DNA from: Pseudomonas segetis
GTDB taxonomy: Bacteria > Pseudomonadota > Gammaproteobacteria > Pseudomonadales > Pseudomonadaceae
NCBI RefSeq assembly: GCF_900188155.1
Contig: NZ_FZOG01000001.1
Span: 434,001-498,000 of the forward strand
DNA length: 64,000 nt
Reading direction: 5' to 3'
Below, piece after piece: positions 17,901-26,533 of the stretch (its first letter is position 1; each line of letters opens with the position of its first letter). The position numbers and the translations under genes were made by a program. The notes beneath the pieces are model-generated. The model made no database searches. It was not told the origin of the DNA and saw only the letters and a list, made by a program, of their open reading frames with translations.

Positions 17901-18402
17901 CCAGCGACACAATCAGCGCCGTGTCTTGGGCGCGGGTGCCGGTGGAGTCTGGCACCGAGCCAACCAGCAGGTTCACCCCGAGCACAATGCCCTTGAGCTG
18001 CAAGGCAATATAAGGCAGCACGCCAACCAGGCAGATCAAGGCAACGGCTACGGCCAGGCCTTGGGATTTGCCGTAGCGCGCAGCAATGAAGTCAGCAATC
18101 GAGGTGATGTTTTCCTGTTTGCTGATCAGCACCATTTTCTGCAGCACCCAGGGGGCGAACAGCAGCAAGAGAATCGGGCCGATATAGATGGGCAGGAAAG
18201 ACCACAGCTGTTCGGCCGACTGGCCCACGGCGCCAAAGAATGTCCAACTGGTGCAGTAAACGGTCAGCGACAAGCTGTAGACCCAGGCGCGAACTTTAGG
18301 CGACAAGGGTTTGCGGCGCCTGTCGCCATAAAATGCGATGGCGAACAGGATGGCCATATAGGTGAGGGCAACAGCAGCGATTAGCCCGCCGGACAGCGAC
18401 AT
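14926..18402 (-). CDS. crbS: SLC5-coupled hybrid sensor histidine kinase (CrbS/MxtR-like)
   Basis: The 1158-residue membrane kinase joins a sodium:solute-symporter-like transporter (about residues 1-500, some 12-13 membrane helices) to a PAS domain (about 610-740). After that come HisKA (VSHDLMQPLNAARLF, phospho-His), HATPase (LQNFLTNAFRYA and GLGLGLAIADG) and a receiver domain with phospho-Asp in LALIDFHLD. This layout is that of CrbS/MxtR, which with the regulator CrbR/ErdR controls acetate activation and related carbon use. CbrA-type relatives usually lack the terminal receiver. The cognate regulator is not in the window. The GNAT and AraC neighbours fit the usual Pseudomonas context. Confidence 0.88.
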   Translation of the reverse strand: MSLSGGLIAAVALTYMAILFAIAFYGDRRRKPLSPKVRAWVYSLSLTVYCTSWTFFGAVGQSAEQLWSFLPIYIGPILLLLFAPWVLQKMVLISKQENITSIADFIAARYGKSQGLAVAVALICLVGVLPYIALQLKGIVLGVNLLVGSVPDSTGTRAQDTALIVSLVLALFTILFGTRNLDATEHHRGMVLAIAFESLVKLLAFLAVGAFVTFGLFDGFADVFTQAKNSTELTDFWQVAVNWPAMLVQTCLAMIAIVCLPRQFHVTVVENIEPQDLRLARWVFPAYLVLAAMFVVPIALAGQMLLTQGVTPDSFVISLPLAEAHPALAMLAFIGGASAATGMVIVASVALSTMISNDMLLPWLLHRNSTERPYEAFRHWMLTARRVSIVLILLLAYVCYRLLGSNASLATIGQVSFAAIGQLAPAMFGALVWKQANRRGVFAGLIVGALIWFYTLVIPLIIGSLGWSIERVPGLHSLLHAPIGFEVDALTRGVVLSLAGNTLLFAWVSYFSRTRVSEHWQAGRFIGHDLGSKLGARNSLAVQVNDLLILASRFVGEERAKQSFMRFAARQDLAFNPNHQANSEWIAHTERLLAGVLGASSTRAVVKAAIEGRDMQVEDVVRIVDEASEVLQFNRALLQGAIENITQGISVVDQSLRLVAWNHRYIEMFEYPDDLIYVGRPIADIIRHNAERGLFREGGVEANISKRLYWMRQGTPHTSERMFPNGRVIELIGNPMPGGGFVMSFTDITEFRQAEQALKEANEGLEQRVSERTHELSQLNVALTEAKGNAEAANQSKTRFLAAVSHDLMQPLNAARLFSAALSHQDEALPHEAQELVRHLDTSLRSAEELITDLLDISRLESGRITPDFNPFALSTLFDTLGAEFKVLAAEQGIDFRLRGSRQRIDSDIRLLRRVLQNFLTNAFRYAQGRVILGVRHIPGHLRLEVWDRGPGIPENKRKEIFEEFKRLDSHQTRAEKGLGLGLAIADGLCRVLNHSLEVRSWPGKGSVFSVTVPLAKASLHKPASKAVEQNNAQLPGSQVLCIDNEDSILTGMHSLLSRWGCQVWTARNRLECEHLLSEDVRPQLALIDFHLDEGDTGTELMAWLRTRLGEPVPGVVISADGRPELIAAVHAAGLDYLSKPVKPAALRALLSRHLTLR

Positions 18403-18685
18403 GCAGACTCCAACAACAAACTAAGTACGAACGGTTCGGTCTTAACTTCAACAACCGACGGCTATGACATTTTGCGCCTTTGTGAGCAGTAGCAGGTTGC
18501 ACCACAGCAACTGCATACAAATGCTTGGGTGTTACAGCCGACAGTGTCGCAGCAAAGTCTGCAAACGTCAGTTGCGACCTTGGTCGCAGGGCTGCTGCCG
18601 GGAATAATTGTGCGCCTGTTAATTGTGAAGTGGTTATCACCCTGTTAAGTTGATTCGTTGGCGTTGACGCATGTAGAGGAGCCTT

Positions 18686-19258
18686 ATGTTCAGACCGCAA
18701 TTAATAACCCTACAGCGTGGCGCCTTGCGCATCGAGCCGATGCTTGATGCGGACATCCCGGCCTTGGTAGCCCTGGCCGAGGCCAATCGTGGCGAACTGG
18801 TGTATGTCGACGGCGCGCAGCGTCTTGACTGGTATCGCCAGGGCTTGGCTGATCAGCGCGAGGACAAGGCGCTGCCATTTGTTATCCGCCTGGGCGATCA
18901 ACTCGTCGGAACCACGCGCTTTGCCGATTTCATGCCCAAACTGCCTGCCGCCGAAATTGGCTGGACCTGGCTTGACCGGGCGCAGCACGGCACTGGGCTC
19001 AACACAACGATCAAGTACCTGATGTTGCGCCACGCCTTTGAAAGCTGGCGGATGGTCCGTGTGCAACTGAAAACGGCGGCCAGTAACCTGCGTTCACAGG
19101 CGGCGATTGAAAAGCTCGGCGCTGAACGAGAGGGCCTGTTGCGCAATCATCGTCGCCTGGCCGATGGGCGCCTTGATGACACCGTGCTATACAGCATTAC
19201 TGACCAGCAATGGCCAGCCATCAAGCAGCAGTTGGAGGCGCGATTCGGCGCGTTGTAA
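18686..19258 (+). CDS. GNAT family N-acetyltransferase (RimJ/RimL type)
   Basis: The 190-residue acetyltransferase has the RimJ/RimL layout. It begins LQRGALRIEPMLDADIPALVALAEANR. A central GWTWLDRAQHGTGLNTTIKYLML segment forms the acetyl-CoA-binding region, followed by RVQLKTAASNLRSQAAIEKLGA and EGLLRNHRRLADGRLDDTVLYSI. It transfers acetyl groups to a protein or small-molecule amine that cannot be named. AGAGGAG precedes the ATG. The AraC-family gene starts 4 bases after its stop, so the two are probably cotranscribed. Confidence 0.9.
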   Translation: MFRPQLITLQRGALRIEPMLDADIPALVALAEANRGELVYVDGAQRLDWYRQGLADQREDKALPFVIRLGDQLVGTTRFADFMPKLPAAEIGWTWLDRAQHGTGLNTTIKYLMLRHAFESWRMVRVQLKTAASNLRSQAAIEKLGAEREGLLRNHRRLADGRLDDTVLYSITDQQWPAIKQQLEARFGAL

Positions 19259-19262
19259 AACC

Positions 19263-20105
19263 ATGAGCGAGGCGAGTGAACAAATCCGTTTTTGGCAGGC
19301 CAAGGGCCTGGCCGATGTCGAACTGCTGCATGCGCGATATGTGCAACAGCGTTTTGCCCCACATGTTCATGAAGGCTTTGTGTTTACTGTTATCCAAAAC
19401 GGCGCCCAGCGATTCAGGCACCGTGGCAGTGATCATTTGGCGCCGCAGGGCAGCATGGTGTTGATCAACCCGGATGAGGTCCACACCGGCTCCAAGGCCC
19501 ATGACGACGGCTGGCGTTACCGGGGCTTTTATCCGGATAACCACCAGGTGCTCGGGGTATTGCGAGAGCTGGATCTGGCCGGCGGCGGAATGCCTGGCTT
19601 CGCCGTGAGCGTGCTGCACGATCCACAACTGCACAATGCATTTACCCAACTGCACCTTCTGCTGGAAGGCGGCGCCGATGCCTTGCATCAGCAAATCGTC
19701 TGGCGCGAAGCGGTCTTGCTGCTGTTTCAACGCTACGCCAAGGTCGCCGAGCCTCGCGTCCCCGGACGTGAAACCCGGGCGGTGGAGCAGGCCAAGGAGT
19801 TGCTCAGCAGTCAAATGGCCGCGCCGCCCTCGCTCGAAGAGTTGGCGGCGGCGGTGAACCTTTCACCTTTTCATTTCGCACGGGTATTTCGCCGGGCAAC
19901 CGGTCTGCCTCCCCACGCATGGTTGAAGCAGCGGCGCCTGAGCCAGGCCCGTGCCCTGCTCAAGCAGGGGTGCATGCCCTTGCACGTGGCGATGCAGCTC
20001 GGCTTTGCCGACCAGAGTCATTTGAGTCGCCAGTTCAAGCAGGTATTCGGCGTATCTCCTGGTGCGTACCGTGCTGCCAGCTCGGGTCTGCCAAGCCTGC
20101 AATAG
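19263..20105 (+). CDS. AraC family transcriptional regulator
   Basis: The 280-residue regulator has an N-terminal cupin-like AraC binding domain (about residues 15-140; HVHEGFVFTVIQNG, LINPDEVHTG). A C-terminal double HTH (about 175-275) contains LEELAAAVNLSPFHFARVFRRATG and the conserved GFADQSHLSRQFKQVFGVSPGAYR. It directly follows the GNAT gene and precedes azlC-azlD. The azlCD exporter downstream is a plausible target, as AraC-type regulators often sit next to the transporter they control. Confidence 0.9.
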   Translation: MSEASEQIRFWQAKGLADVELLHARYVQQRFAPHVHEGFVFTVIQNGAQRFRHRGSDHLAPQGSMVLINPDEVHTGSKAHDDGWRYRGFYPDNHQVLGVLRELDLAGGGMPGFAVSVLHDPQLHNAFTQLHLLLEGGADALHQQIVWREAVLLLFQRYAKVAEPRVPGRETRAVEQAKELLSSQMAAPPSLEELAAAVNLSPFHFARVFRRATGLPPHAWLKQRRLSQARALLKQGCMPLHVAMQLGFADQSHLSRQFKQVFGVSPGAYRAASSGLPSLQ

Positions 20106-20193
20106 TGATTTCGGCGAAGGCGCGCAGTTGAGCAATATCGTTCAAGCTGCCTGCCGCTGGTTGAGATAGGCTTGCGGGTCAAGGAGACAGGTT

Positions 20194-20904
20194 ATGACCC
20201 GTGTGCAGGAATTTTCTCAAGGTGTCCGTGACATGCTGCCCATGCTGTTGGGCGCCATGCCATTTGGCATCATCTATGGCAGCCTGGCGGTTGCGGCTGG
20301 GCTGAGCCCATGGCAGACCCTGGCCATGTCGGTTTTTGTTTTTGCAGGCTCAGCGCAGTTTATTGCGATCAGTCTGCTCAGCAGCGGTGTCGGTCTCACC
20401 GTTCTATTGTTGACCACCTTCGTGGTCAATCTGCGACATGCTTTGTACAGCGCCAGCTTGCAACCGTTCGTACGTCATCTACCTGCGCGCTGGCGTATGG
20501 GCCTGGCGTTCTGGTTGACCGATGAAGCCTTCGCCGTAGTCCAGCACCGCTATGCGCTCGCTGATCAGTCGTTGAACAAGCACTGGTATTTCCTCGGCGC
20601 TGCACTGGCGATGTACAGCAACTGGTTGTTGTGTACGGTCATTGGCTTGGTTTTTGGCCAGTCGGTGCCGAACCTGGCCGAGTGGGGCTTGGATTTTGCG
20701 ATGCTCGCGACCTTTATTGGCATCGTTGTGCCGATGCTGCGCAATTGCCCTCAGGTTGCAGCCGCCTTGGTTGCCGCTGCAGTTGCCCTGGCTTGTTATG
20801 ACTTTCCCTACAAGTTGGGGCTGATGGCCGCGGCATTCAGCGGGATCCTTGTCGGCGTGGTCCTGGAACGACGCAGTGATTTGCCTGAAGAGGAGCTTGC
20901 CTGA
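20194..20904 (+). CDS. azlC: AzlC family branched-chain amino acid exporter subunit
   Basis: This is a 236-residue inner-membrane protein of the AzlC/LIV-E family with about 7-8 hydrophobic segments. The family signature includes PFGIIYGSLAVAAGLSPWQTLAMS and FAGSAQFIAISLL. With AzlD it exports branched-chain amino acids or analogues. The stop TGA overlaps the azlD ATG (ATGA), a sign of translational coupling. Upstream AraC regulation is likely but not shown. Confidence 0.92.
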   Translation: MTRVQEFSQGVRDMLPMLLGAMPFGIIYGSLAVAAGLSPWQTLAMSVFVFAGSAQFIAISLLSSGVGLTVLLLTTFVVNLRHALYSASLQPFVRHLPARWRMGLAFWLTDEAFAVVQHRYALADQSLNKHWYFLGAALAMYSNWLLCTVIGLVFGQSVPNLAEWGLDFAMLATFIGIVVPMLRNCPQVAAALVAAAVALACYDFPYKLGLMAAAFSGILVGVVLERRSDLPEEELA

Positions 20905-21233
20905 TGGACAATTGGTTGCTGGTTTTCGGCATGGCGGTCATTACCTTCAGTATTCGCTACAGTTTGTTCGCCTTGCCAAACCTGAGTTTTCCGCCGCTGG
21001 TACGCCAGGGGCTGCATTATGTGCCGACAGCGGTACTGACGGCGATCGTGGTGCCCGGCATGTTGTTGCCCGATGGCCAGAACTGGCAACTGGCGCTGAA
21101 TAACGCTTACCTGGTGGCGGGCCTGGTCACCATCGCGATTGCGGCGTTTACCCGGCACCTGCTGGCGACAATCGGTGGAGGTTTGCTGGTGTTTTTCCTG
21201 CTGCGCTGGGCAATGGGGCAGTTGCCGATCTAG
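20904..21233 (+). CDS. azlD: AzlD family branched-chain amino acid exporter subunit
   Basis: This 109-residue integral membrane protein has four predicted helices. It begins NWLLVFGMAVITFSIRYSLF and includes the family block LHYVPTAVLTAIVVPGMLLPDG. AzlD is the small partner of AzlC. It overlaps azlC by four bases. Confidence 0.92.
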   Translation: MDNWLLVFGMAVITFSIRYSLFALPNLSFPPLVRQGLHYVPTAVLTAIVVPGMLLPDGQNWQLALNNAYLVAGLVTIAIAAFTRHLLATIGGGLLVFFLLRWAMGQLPI

Positions 21234-21258
21234 TGGAAAACCAGAAGTCACCGGGGCG

Positions 21259-21290
21259 AGGGTGCGACAACGCGCAGCTTGTCCAGCGCG
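21259..21290. repeat. REP-like dispersed repeat
   Basis: GGGTGCGACAACGCG followed by CAGCTTGTCCAGC closely matches 57908-57938 in another intergenic spacer. Both resemble the short intergenic repeats common in Pseudomonas genomes. Confidence 0.5.
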
Positions 21291-21362
21291 AGGCACGAGA
21301 TCGACGTCAAATGCTAGTGGAGGGGTGAGGCGTCTTCCACCCTGCAGAAGGGCTTATTGAAA

Positions 21363-21386
21363 GAGTGCCCGAGGGCGCTTTTTTCG
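21363..21386 (+). terminator. Terminator downstream of azlD
   Basis: AGTGCCC-GA-GGGCGCT forms a short stem followed directly by a run of T. It lies between azlD and the transporter-acyltransferase fusion gene. Confidence 0.65.
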
Positions 21387-21477
21387 TTAATCCTCTGCAA
21401 AAATCTGCTTTGGGTGTGGCTTTCGATGGATGGGTTGCAGTCAAATGCATAACGAATCCGCCACAGGTACATGGACG

Positions 21478-23352
21478 ATGACCCAACAATCGCAGTTTGC
21501 GTTACTCGGCACCAAGCGGTTCCTGCCGTTTTTCTTGACCCAGTTGCTCGGCGCTTTTAACGACAATATTTTCAAGCAGTCACTGATTCTGGCCATTCTG
21601 TTCAAGCTCACTGTCGACGCTGACCGTGATCTACTGGTCAACCTGTGCGCATTGCTATTTATCCTGCCGTTTTTCCTGTTTTCCGCCCTCGGCGGACAAT
21701 TTGGCGAGAAGTTCGATAAGGACTGGCTGATCCGCAAGATCAAGTTCGCTGAAATCATCATCATGCTTGCAGGGGCCGCCGGGGTTCTGCTGGGCAATTT
21801 GCCCCTGATGTTGTTGGTGCTGTTTGCCATGGGCACCCAGTCGGCGTTGTTTGGTCCGGTCAAATATTCGATTTTGCCGCAGCACTTGCGCGAGCGTGAG
21901 TTGATTGGCGGTAACGCGCTGGTTGAAATGGGAACCTTCCTGGCGATTCTGGCTGGCACCATCGGCGCTGGTGTGATCATGGCCAGCAGCAGCTACGCCA
22001 GTATTGTTGCCGGAGCCGTGGTAAGTGTCGCGGTGCTGGGCTACCTGTGCAGTTGCAAGATTCCTTCCGGGCCTGCGGCCTTGCCTGAGCTGAAAATGGA
22101 CTGGAATATCTTCCGTCAGTCCTGGGCCACTATGAAAATTGGCCTGGGTCAAACCCCGGCCGTTTCACGCTCCTTGCTGGGTAATTCCTGGTTCTGGTTT
22201 CTCGGCGCTGTATACCTGACGCAAATCCCGGCGTACGCCAAGGACTGGCTGTATGGCGACGAGAGCGTGGTCACCCTGATCCTCACGGTGTTCTCGCTGG
22301 GCATCGGCCTGGGCTCGATGCTCTGTGAAAAGATGTCGGGTGAGAAGGTCGAGATTGGCCTGGTGCCGTTTGGCTCCATCGGCCTGACCCTGTTTGGCAT
22401 TTTACTCTGGTGGGTATCCGGCGACTTTCCGCAAGCCGCCCAGCCCCATGACTGGCTTGGGGTTTTGAGCCATGTCCAGGCGTGGGCGATCATGGCTTCG
22501 ATCATGGGCATTGGCTTGTTTGGCGGCTTCTATATAGTCCCGCTGTATGCGCTGATTCAATCGCGCAGTGTCGAGAGTGAGCGGGCGCGGGTGATTGCGG
22601 CAAACAACATTCTCAATGCGCTGTTCATGGTGGTCTCGGCGATTGTTTCTATTGCTTTTCTGACCCTGGCCAAGCTGTCTATTCCGCAGTTGTTCCTGGT
22701 CATCTCGCTGATGAACATTGCCGTCAACAGCTATATCTTCAAGATTGTGCCCGAGTTCAGCATGCGTTTCATGATCTGGCTGCTCAGCCATTCCATGTAC
22801 CGGGTTGAGCACAAGAACTTGCAGGCGATCCCAGATGAAGGCGCCGCATTGTTGGTCTGCAACCATGTCTCGTTTGTCGATGCCTTGCTGATTGGTGGCG
22901 CTATCCGGCGTCCGGTGCGCTTCGTGATGTACTACAAAATCTATAACCTGCCGGTGCTCAACTTTATCTTCCGCACCGCTGGCACCGTGCCGATTGCCGG
23001 ACGTAACGAAGACCTGCTGATCTACGACGCTGCGTTCAAGCAAATCGCGCAGTACCTGCGAGACGGTGAGCTGGTGTGTATCTTTCCCGAGGGCAAATTG
23101 ACCGGCGACGGTGAAATTGATGAATTCAAGGGCGGTGTCGAACGCATTCTTGAGCAAACCCCGGTGCCGGTGATTCCGATGGCGCTGCAAGGTTTATGGG
23201 GCAGTTTTTTCAGTCGCGATCCGAACAAGGGCTTTTTACGGCGCCTGTGGTCACGCATTTGCCTGGTGGCGGGCTCACCGATTGCTGCACAACAAGCCAG
23301 TCGCGCCAATCTGCAAGAGCAGGTAGCCGGGCTGCGTGGCGATATTCGTTGA
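21478..23352 (+). CDS. MFS (LplT-like) and PlsC-type acyltransferase fusion
   Basis: The 624-residue membrane protein combines an MFS lysophospholipid-transporter-like domain (residues about 10-420, starting LLGTKRFLPFFLTQLLGAFND as in LplT) with a PlsC-type acyltransferase domain (about 430-620). The acyltransferase motifs are NHVSFVD (HX4D) and FPEGKLTGDG. This matches the transporter and acyltransferase parts of the Aas/LplT route that imports and reacylates lysophospholipids. The acyl-ACP synthetase domain found in longer Aas fusions is absent, so acyl supply must come from elsewhere. The start is uncertain (ATG 21478 or 21445). Confidence 0.88.
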   Translation: MTQQSQFALLGTKRFLPFFLTQLLGAFNDNIFKQSLILAILFKLTVDADRDLLVNLCALLFILPFFLFSALGGQFGEKFDKDWLIRKIKFAEIIIMLAGAAGVLLGNLPLMLLVLFAMGTQSALFGPVKYSILPQHLRERELIGGNALVEMGTFLAILAGTIGAGVIMASSSYASIVAGAVVSVAVLGYLCSCKIPSGPAALPELKMDWNIFRQSWATMKIGLGQTPAVSRSLLGNSWFWFLGAVYLTQIPAYAKDWLYGDESVVTLILTVFSLGIGLGSMLCEKMSGEKVEIGLVPFGSIGLTLFGILLWWVSGDFPQAAQPHDWLGVLSHVQAWAIMASIMGIGLFGGFYIVPLYALIQSRSVESERARVIAANNILNALFMVVSAIVSIAFLTLAKLSIPQLFLVISLMNIAVNSYIFKIVPEFSMRFMIWLLSHSMYRVEHKNLQAIPDEGAALLVCNHVSFVDALLIGGAIRRPVRFVMYYKIYNLPVLNFIFRTAGTVPIAGRNEDLLIYDAAFKQIAQYLRDGELVCIFPEGKLTGDGEIDEFKGGVERILEQTPVPVIPMALQGLWGSFFSRDPNKGFLRRLWSRICLVAGSPIAAQQASRANLQEQVAGLRGDIR

Positions 23353-23408
23353 GGTCATAGTGTCCTGTGCCAGCGCGGCGATATGCGGCGCTGGCAGGGC
23401 TTTAGGCG

Positions 23409-23723
23409 CTAGTGGCTGAGTTTCAAGCCCAGCAGCCCGCTGACGATCAAGGCCACGCTGAGTATGCGCATGGGGGCCATTGACTCACCGAACAGGATGA
23501 TTCCGGCAATCACCGTGCCGATGGCGCCAATGCCGGTCCAGATTGCATAGGCGGTACCCAGCGGTAGGTCTTTCATGGCAATGCCGAGCAGCACCAGGCT
23601 TATGCCCATGGCGGCAATGGTCAGTGCGGTAGGGAGGGGGCGGGTAAAGCCGTCGGTGTATTTAAGGCCAACAGCCCAGCCGACTTCGAACAGGCCGGCG
23701 AAAAACAGAATGATCCAGGACAT
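23409..23723 (-). CDS. sugE: SMR-family guanidinium exporter SugE/Gdx
   Basis: The 104-residue, four-helix small multidrug resistance protein has the essential glutamate in [21 protein letters not shown] and the SugE/Gdx-type segment [18 protein letters not shown]. Gdx proteins export guanidinium ion by proton exchange. Two ACGA-loop hairpins in the leader form a guanidine-II riboswitch, which supports the guanidinium-export assignment over a general quaternary-ammonium pump. A GGAGGT ribosome site precedes the ATG. Confidence 0.93.
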   Translation of the reverse strand: MSWIILFFAGLFEVGWAVGLKYTDGFTRPLPTALTIAAMGISLVLLGIAMKDLPLGTAYAIWTGIGAIGTVIAGIILFGESMAPMRILSVALIVSGLLGLKLSH

Positions 23724-23752
23724 ACAGACCTCCAGACGATTAATTTGCGTCG

Positions 23753-23800
23753 CTGGGGTCGTCCCCGCCAGATGGATATGCAGTCTGAGGTCGTCCTCAA
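23753..23800 (-). promoter_or_regulatory. Guanidine-II (mini-ykkC) riboswitch upstream of sugE
   Basis: On the minus strand, two short hairpins with identical ACGA loops lie in tandem 30-75 bases before the sugE start: TGAGG-ACGA-CCTCA (about 23786-23799) and GGGG-ACGA-CCCC (23755-23766). Paired stem-loops with ACGR tetraloops are the definition of the mini-ykkC/guanidine-II class, which frees translation of guanidinium exporters when guanidine binds. The ribosome site at 23728-23733 lies downstream. Confidence 0.88.
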
Positions 23801-23866
23801 AACGGGTACTAGTTTAACCGAGTCCTGCGGCGAGGCAAGTCGCCGCAATATCCAAATATTTCTGAT

Positions 23867-24814
23867 TTATTGGTTTTTCTCAGGCGCGTCATCTTTCATG
23901 CGTCGATAAATGCTGGCGACCAGTGGGCCGGACAGGTTGTGCCAAACGCTGAATAGCGCGCTGGGCACGGCAGCCAAAGGTGAGAAATGCGCGCTGGCCA
24001 GTGCAGCACCCAGCCCGGAGTTCTGCATGCCGACTTCAATCGACATGGTTTTACGCTGTGCCAATGGCATGCCCATCACCCGTCCTGCAAGGTAGCCGAG
24101 CGCCAGGCCAATACCGTTATGCAGAATCACAACCGCCATGATCAGCAGGCCCGACTCGGCAATCTTGGCCTGGCTGGCGGCAACAACAGCCGCGACGATG
24201 GCAACGATGCTGACCACCGAGATCAGCGGCAACACATCGACAGCCAATTTGACTCGCTCACCCAGCAGGCGCTGGACGACCAACCCGAGAATGATTGGTA
24301 GCAGAACCATCTTCAGGATCGAGATAAACATTGCCATAAAGGACACGGGCAACCACTGCGAGGCAAGCAGCCATATCAGCGCCGGCGTCACCAGCGGGGC
24401 GAGCAGGGTGGTCACGGAGGTGATTGCCACTGACAGCGCCACGTCGCCGCGGGCGAACCAGGCCATGACATTGGAAGCTGTTCCGCCCGGGCAGCAGCCC
24501 ACCAGAATCACCCCGACGGCAATTTCGGCAGGCAGGTTCAGTAGTTTGCACAGTAGCCAGGCCAGGCACGGCATGATTACAAATTGAGCGATGACGCCGG
24601 CCAATACCCGCGCGGGGCGTTGGGCGACTTCACGGAAATCTTCGGTCTTCAGGGTCAGGCCCATGCCGAACATGATCAGGCCAAGCAGCGGCACTATCCA
24701 AGCGGTAAGCGGTAGAAAAACACTTGGCAGGAAAAAAGCCAAAATCGCAAATAACAGTACCCACAAGGCAAAGGTATTGCCGACAAAGCGGCTTAGGCTA
24801 ATCAATGCGCGCAT
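23867..24814 (-). CDS. Bile acid:sodium symporter (BASS) family transporter
   Basis: The 315-residue inner-membrane protein has about nine or ten helices. It carries the BASS family motifs [26 protein letters not shown] and the late [14 protein letters not shown]. Bacterial members (PanS/YocS type) move organic anions such as pantoate or ketopantoate with sodium. The substrate cannot be decided from sequence. It is minus-strand, between sugE and rdgC, with its own spacer. Confidence 0.88.
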   Translation of the reverse strand: MRALISLSRFVGNTFALWVLLFAILAFFLPSVFLPLTAWIVPLLGLIMFGMGLTLKTEDFREVAQRPARVLAGVIAQFVIMPCLAWLLCKLLNLPAEIAVGVILVGCCPGGTASNVMAWFARGDVALSVAITSVTTLLAPLVTPALIWLLASQWLPVSFMAMFISILKMVLLPIILGLVVQRLLGERVKLAVDVLPLISVVSIVAIVAAVVAASQAKIAESGLLIMAVVILHNGIGLALGYLAGRVMGMPLAQRKTMSIEVGMQNSGLGAALASAHFSPLAAVPSALFSVWHNLSGPLVASIYRRMKDDAPEKNQ

Positions 24815-24927
24815 GTTGTTGATCCATTGGGTGACGGGGTGCCGCTCTTATGTCCAGCGGCTTGTTCATGTTGCCCGGTAATGCATCGCCAGGATGCGCA
24901 GTAGAACGCATCCTGGCAACAGGCTGC

Positions 24928-25848
24928 TTAGAGTCCCTGCGGTGTGTCTTCGCCACCAAGGGCTTCAAACAACGCTGGCAGGAATTCAACGAAGGTCAGC
25001 ATCATCAGGGTGAAGCTGGCGTCCAGCTGGCCGAGGTTGTCATCACCACCGTCTTGCTCTGCCTGCTCTTGCAGCAGGTCTTCGAAGCGCAGGCGTTTAA
25101 CCGTGAGCTTGTCGTCGAGTACAAACGACAGCTTCTCCTGCCATGCCAGGGACAGTTGGGTGACTTGCTTGCCCGACTCCATGTGCAGCTGGATTTCATC
25201 GCTGGTCAGGTCCTGGCGCTTGACCCGCACCACGCCGCCATCTTCATGGGTGTCGCGAAGTTCGCACTCATCCAGGACATAGAAGTCATCGGCGCTTTTC
25301 TGGGTCTTGACCCATTCGGTCATGGTCGCCGTCGGGGCGATCTTCACCGTCAGCGGGCGTACCGGCAGTGAGCCAATGGCTTCACGCAGGGTCGAAAGCA
25401 GGTCTTCGGCACGTTTCGGGCTGGATGCATCGACGAGGATCAGGCCTTGGGCCGGGGCGATGGCTGCGAAGGTTGCAGATTTGCGGATAAAGGCGCGAGG
25501 CAGGAAGGCTTGGACGATCTCGTCCTTGATCTGATCGCGCTCCTTCTTGTAGACCTTGCGCATCTGCTCGGCTTCGATCTCGTCGACTTTTTCCTTGACC
25601 GCGTCACGCACCACGCTGCCGGGCAGAATGCGTTCTTCCTTGCGTGCGGCAATCAACAGGAACCCCTGGCTGCTGTGAACCAGGGGAGCGTCAGCACCTT
25701 TGCCAAAGGGGGCGACGAAACCGTAAGTGGTCAGTTCCTGACTAGCGCATGGGCGTGCCGGTTTTGCAGCAAGTGCGGCTTCCAGCGCATCTGCATCAAA
25801 GGGTACATCTTGGGTGAGGCGATAAACCAGCAGGTTACGAAACCACAT
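24928..25848 (-). CDS. rdgC: Recombination-associated protein RdgC
   Basis: The 306-residue RdgC starts with the highly conserved [20 protein letters not shown] at ATG 25848; upstream in-frame ATGs are rejected. RdgC forms a ring-shaped dimer on duplex DNA and restrains RecA-mediated recombination. Length and motifs throughout, including [20 protein letters not shown], agree with the family. It is monocistronic on the minus strand. Confidence 0.95.
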   Translation of the reverse strand: MWFRNLLVYRLTQDVPFDADALEAALAAKPARPCASQELTTYGFVAPFGKGADAPLVHSSQGFLLIAARKEERILPGSVVRDAVKEKVDEIEAEQMRKVYKKERDQIKDEIVQAFLPRAFIRKSATFAAIAPAQGLILVDASSPKRAEDLLSTLREAIGSLPVRPLTVKIAPTATMTEWVKTQKSADDFYVLDECELRDTHEDGGVVRVKRQDLTSDEIQLHMESGKQVTQLSLAWQEKLSFVLDDKLTVKRLRFEDLLQEQAEQDGGDDNLGQLDASFTLMMLTFVEFLPALFEALGGEDTPQGL

Positions 25849-26085
25849 AGCAGGGTGACTCTCCATTAACGCAAAGCCGCCATTATTCCCGCCTAATCGT
25901 CCCAGGCCAACCCTGAGTGAAGGAATCGCTGGAAAAGCAGGTAAGTGGCAGCAGTGCAAATTTAAAAATCAGGTAGTGAAGCCCTAGGTTGGGCAACGTT
26001 TTAACGCAGGAGTGCCTGCCAGGGTAGTTTTTCAGACCTTATCTAAGCCTTTGCCTGCTAAATAAAATTTATTTGGCAAAGGGGG

Positions 26086-26114
26086 TTGCCAAGGTGCGAT
26101 TGGCTCTCTAGAAT
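26086..26114 (+). promoter_or_regulatory. Promoter of the tRNA-Val/tRNA-Asp unit
   Basis: TTGCCA (26086-26091) and TAGAAT (26109-26114) are separated by 17 bp, close to sigma-70 consensus, followed by a GC-rich discriminator before tRNA-Val at 26136. The -35 box is the right arm of a 7-bp inverted repeat, TTGGCAA-N6-TTGCCAA (26073-26092). Confidence 0.75.
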
Positions 26115-26135
26115 GCGCCCCACTTCGAGAGTGAA

Positions 26136-26211
26136 GGGTGATTAGCTCAGCTGGGAGAGCATCTGCCTTACAAGCAGAGGGTCGGCGGTTCGATCCCGTC
26201 ATCACCCACCA
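26136..26211 (+). tRNA. tRNA-Val (anticodon TAC)
   Basis: A 76-nt cloverleaf with acceptor GGGTGAT/ATCACCC, anticodon loop CTTACAA giving TAC, T arm GGTTCGATCCC, and encoded CCA. It is cotranscribed with tRNA-Asp. Confidence 0.97.
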
Positions 26212-26233
26212 AACTCGCTTTTTGAAGTTACGC

Positions 26234-26310
26234 GCAGCGGTAGTTCAGTTGGTTAGAATACCGGCCTGTCACGCCGGGGGTCGCGGGTTCGAGTCCCGTC
26301 CGCTGCGCCA
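26234..26310 (+). tRNA. tRNA-Asp (anticodon GTC)
   Basis: A 77-nt cloverleaf with acceptor GCAGCGG/CCGCTGC, discriminator G and encoded CCA; anticodon GTC in CTGTCAC. A run of 13 C residues follows at 26315-26327. Confidence 0.97.
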
Positions 26311-26533
26311 TTTTCCCCCCCCCCCCCTCTTCATGCTTCCCCGCATTGCATCATTTCTTCTAGATTCTACCCCTTTCCCTGCAAACCAATTGTTTTCGTC
26401 GAAGTTCGACCTAAATAGCTGAACTTATAAGCATTTTCTTAATCCTAAGCTGGTAGCCAGTGATCGTTGCGGCCTGCTAAGCTCGCGCTTTCACTCGAAT
26501 GCCCTACGGGCGTGCACCGAACAAGGAATAAGC

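Noticed and set aside
26138..26422. Open frame of 94 codons across the two tRNAs
   Set aside because: It is made of tRNA-Val and tRNA-Asp sequence, so it is not a gene.
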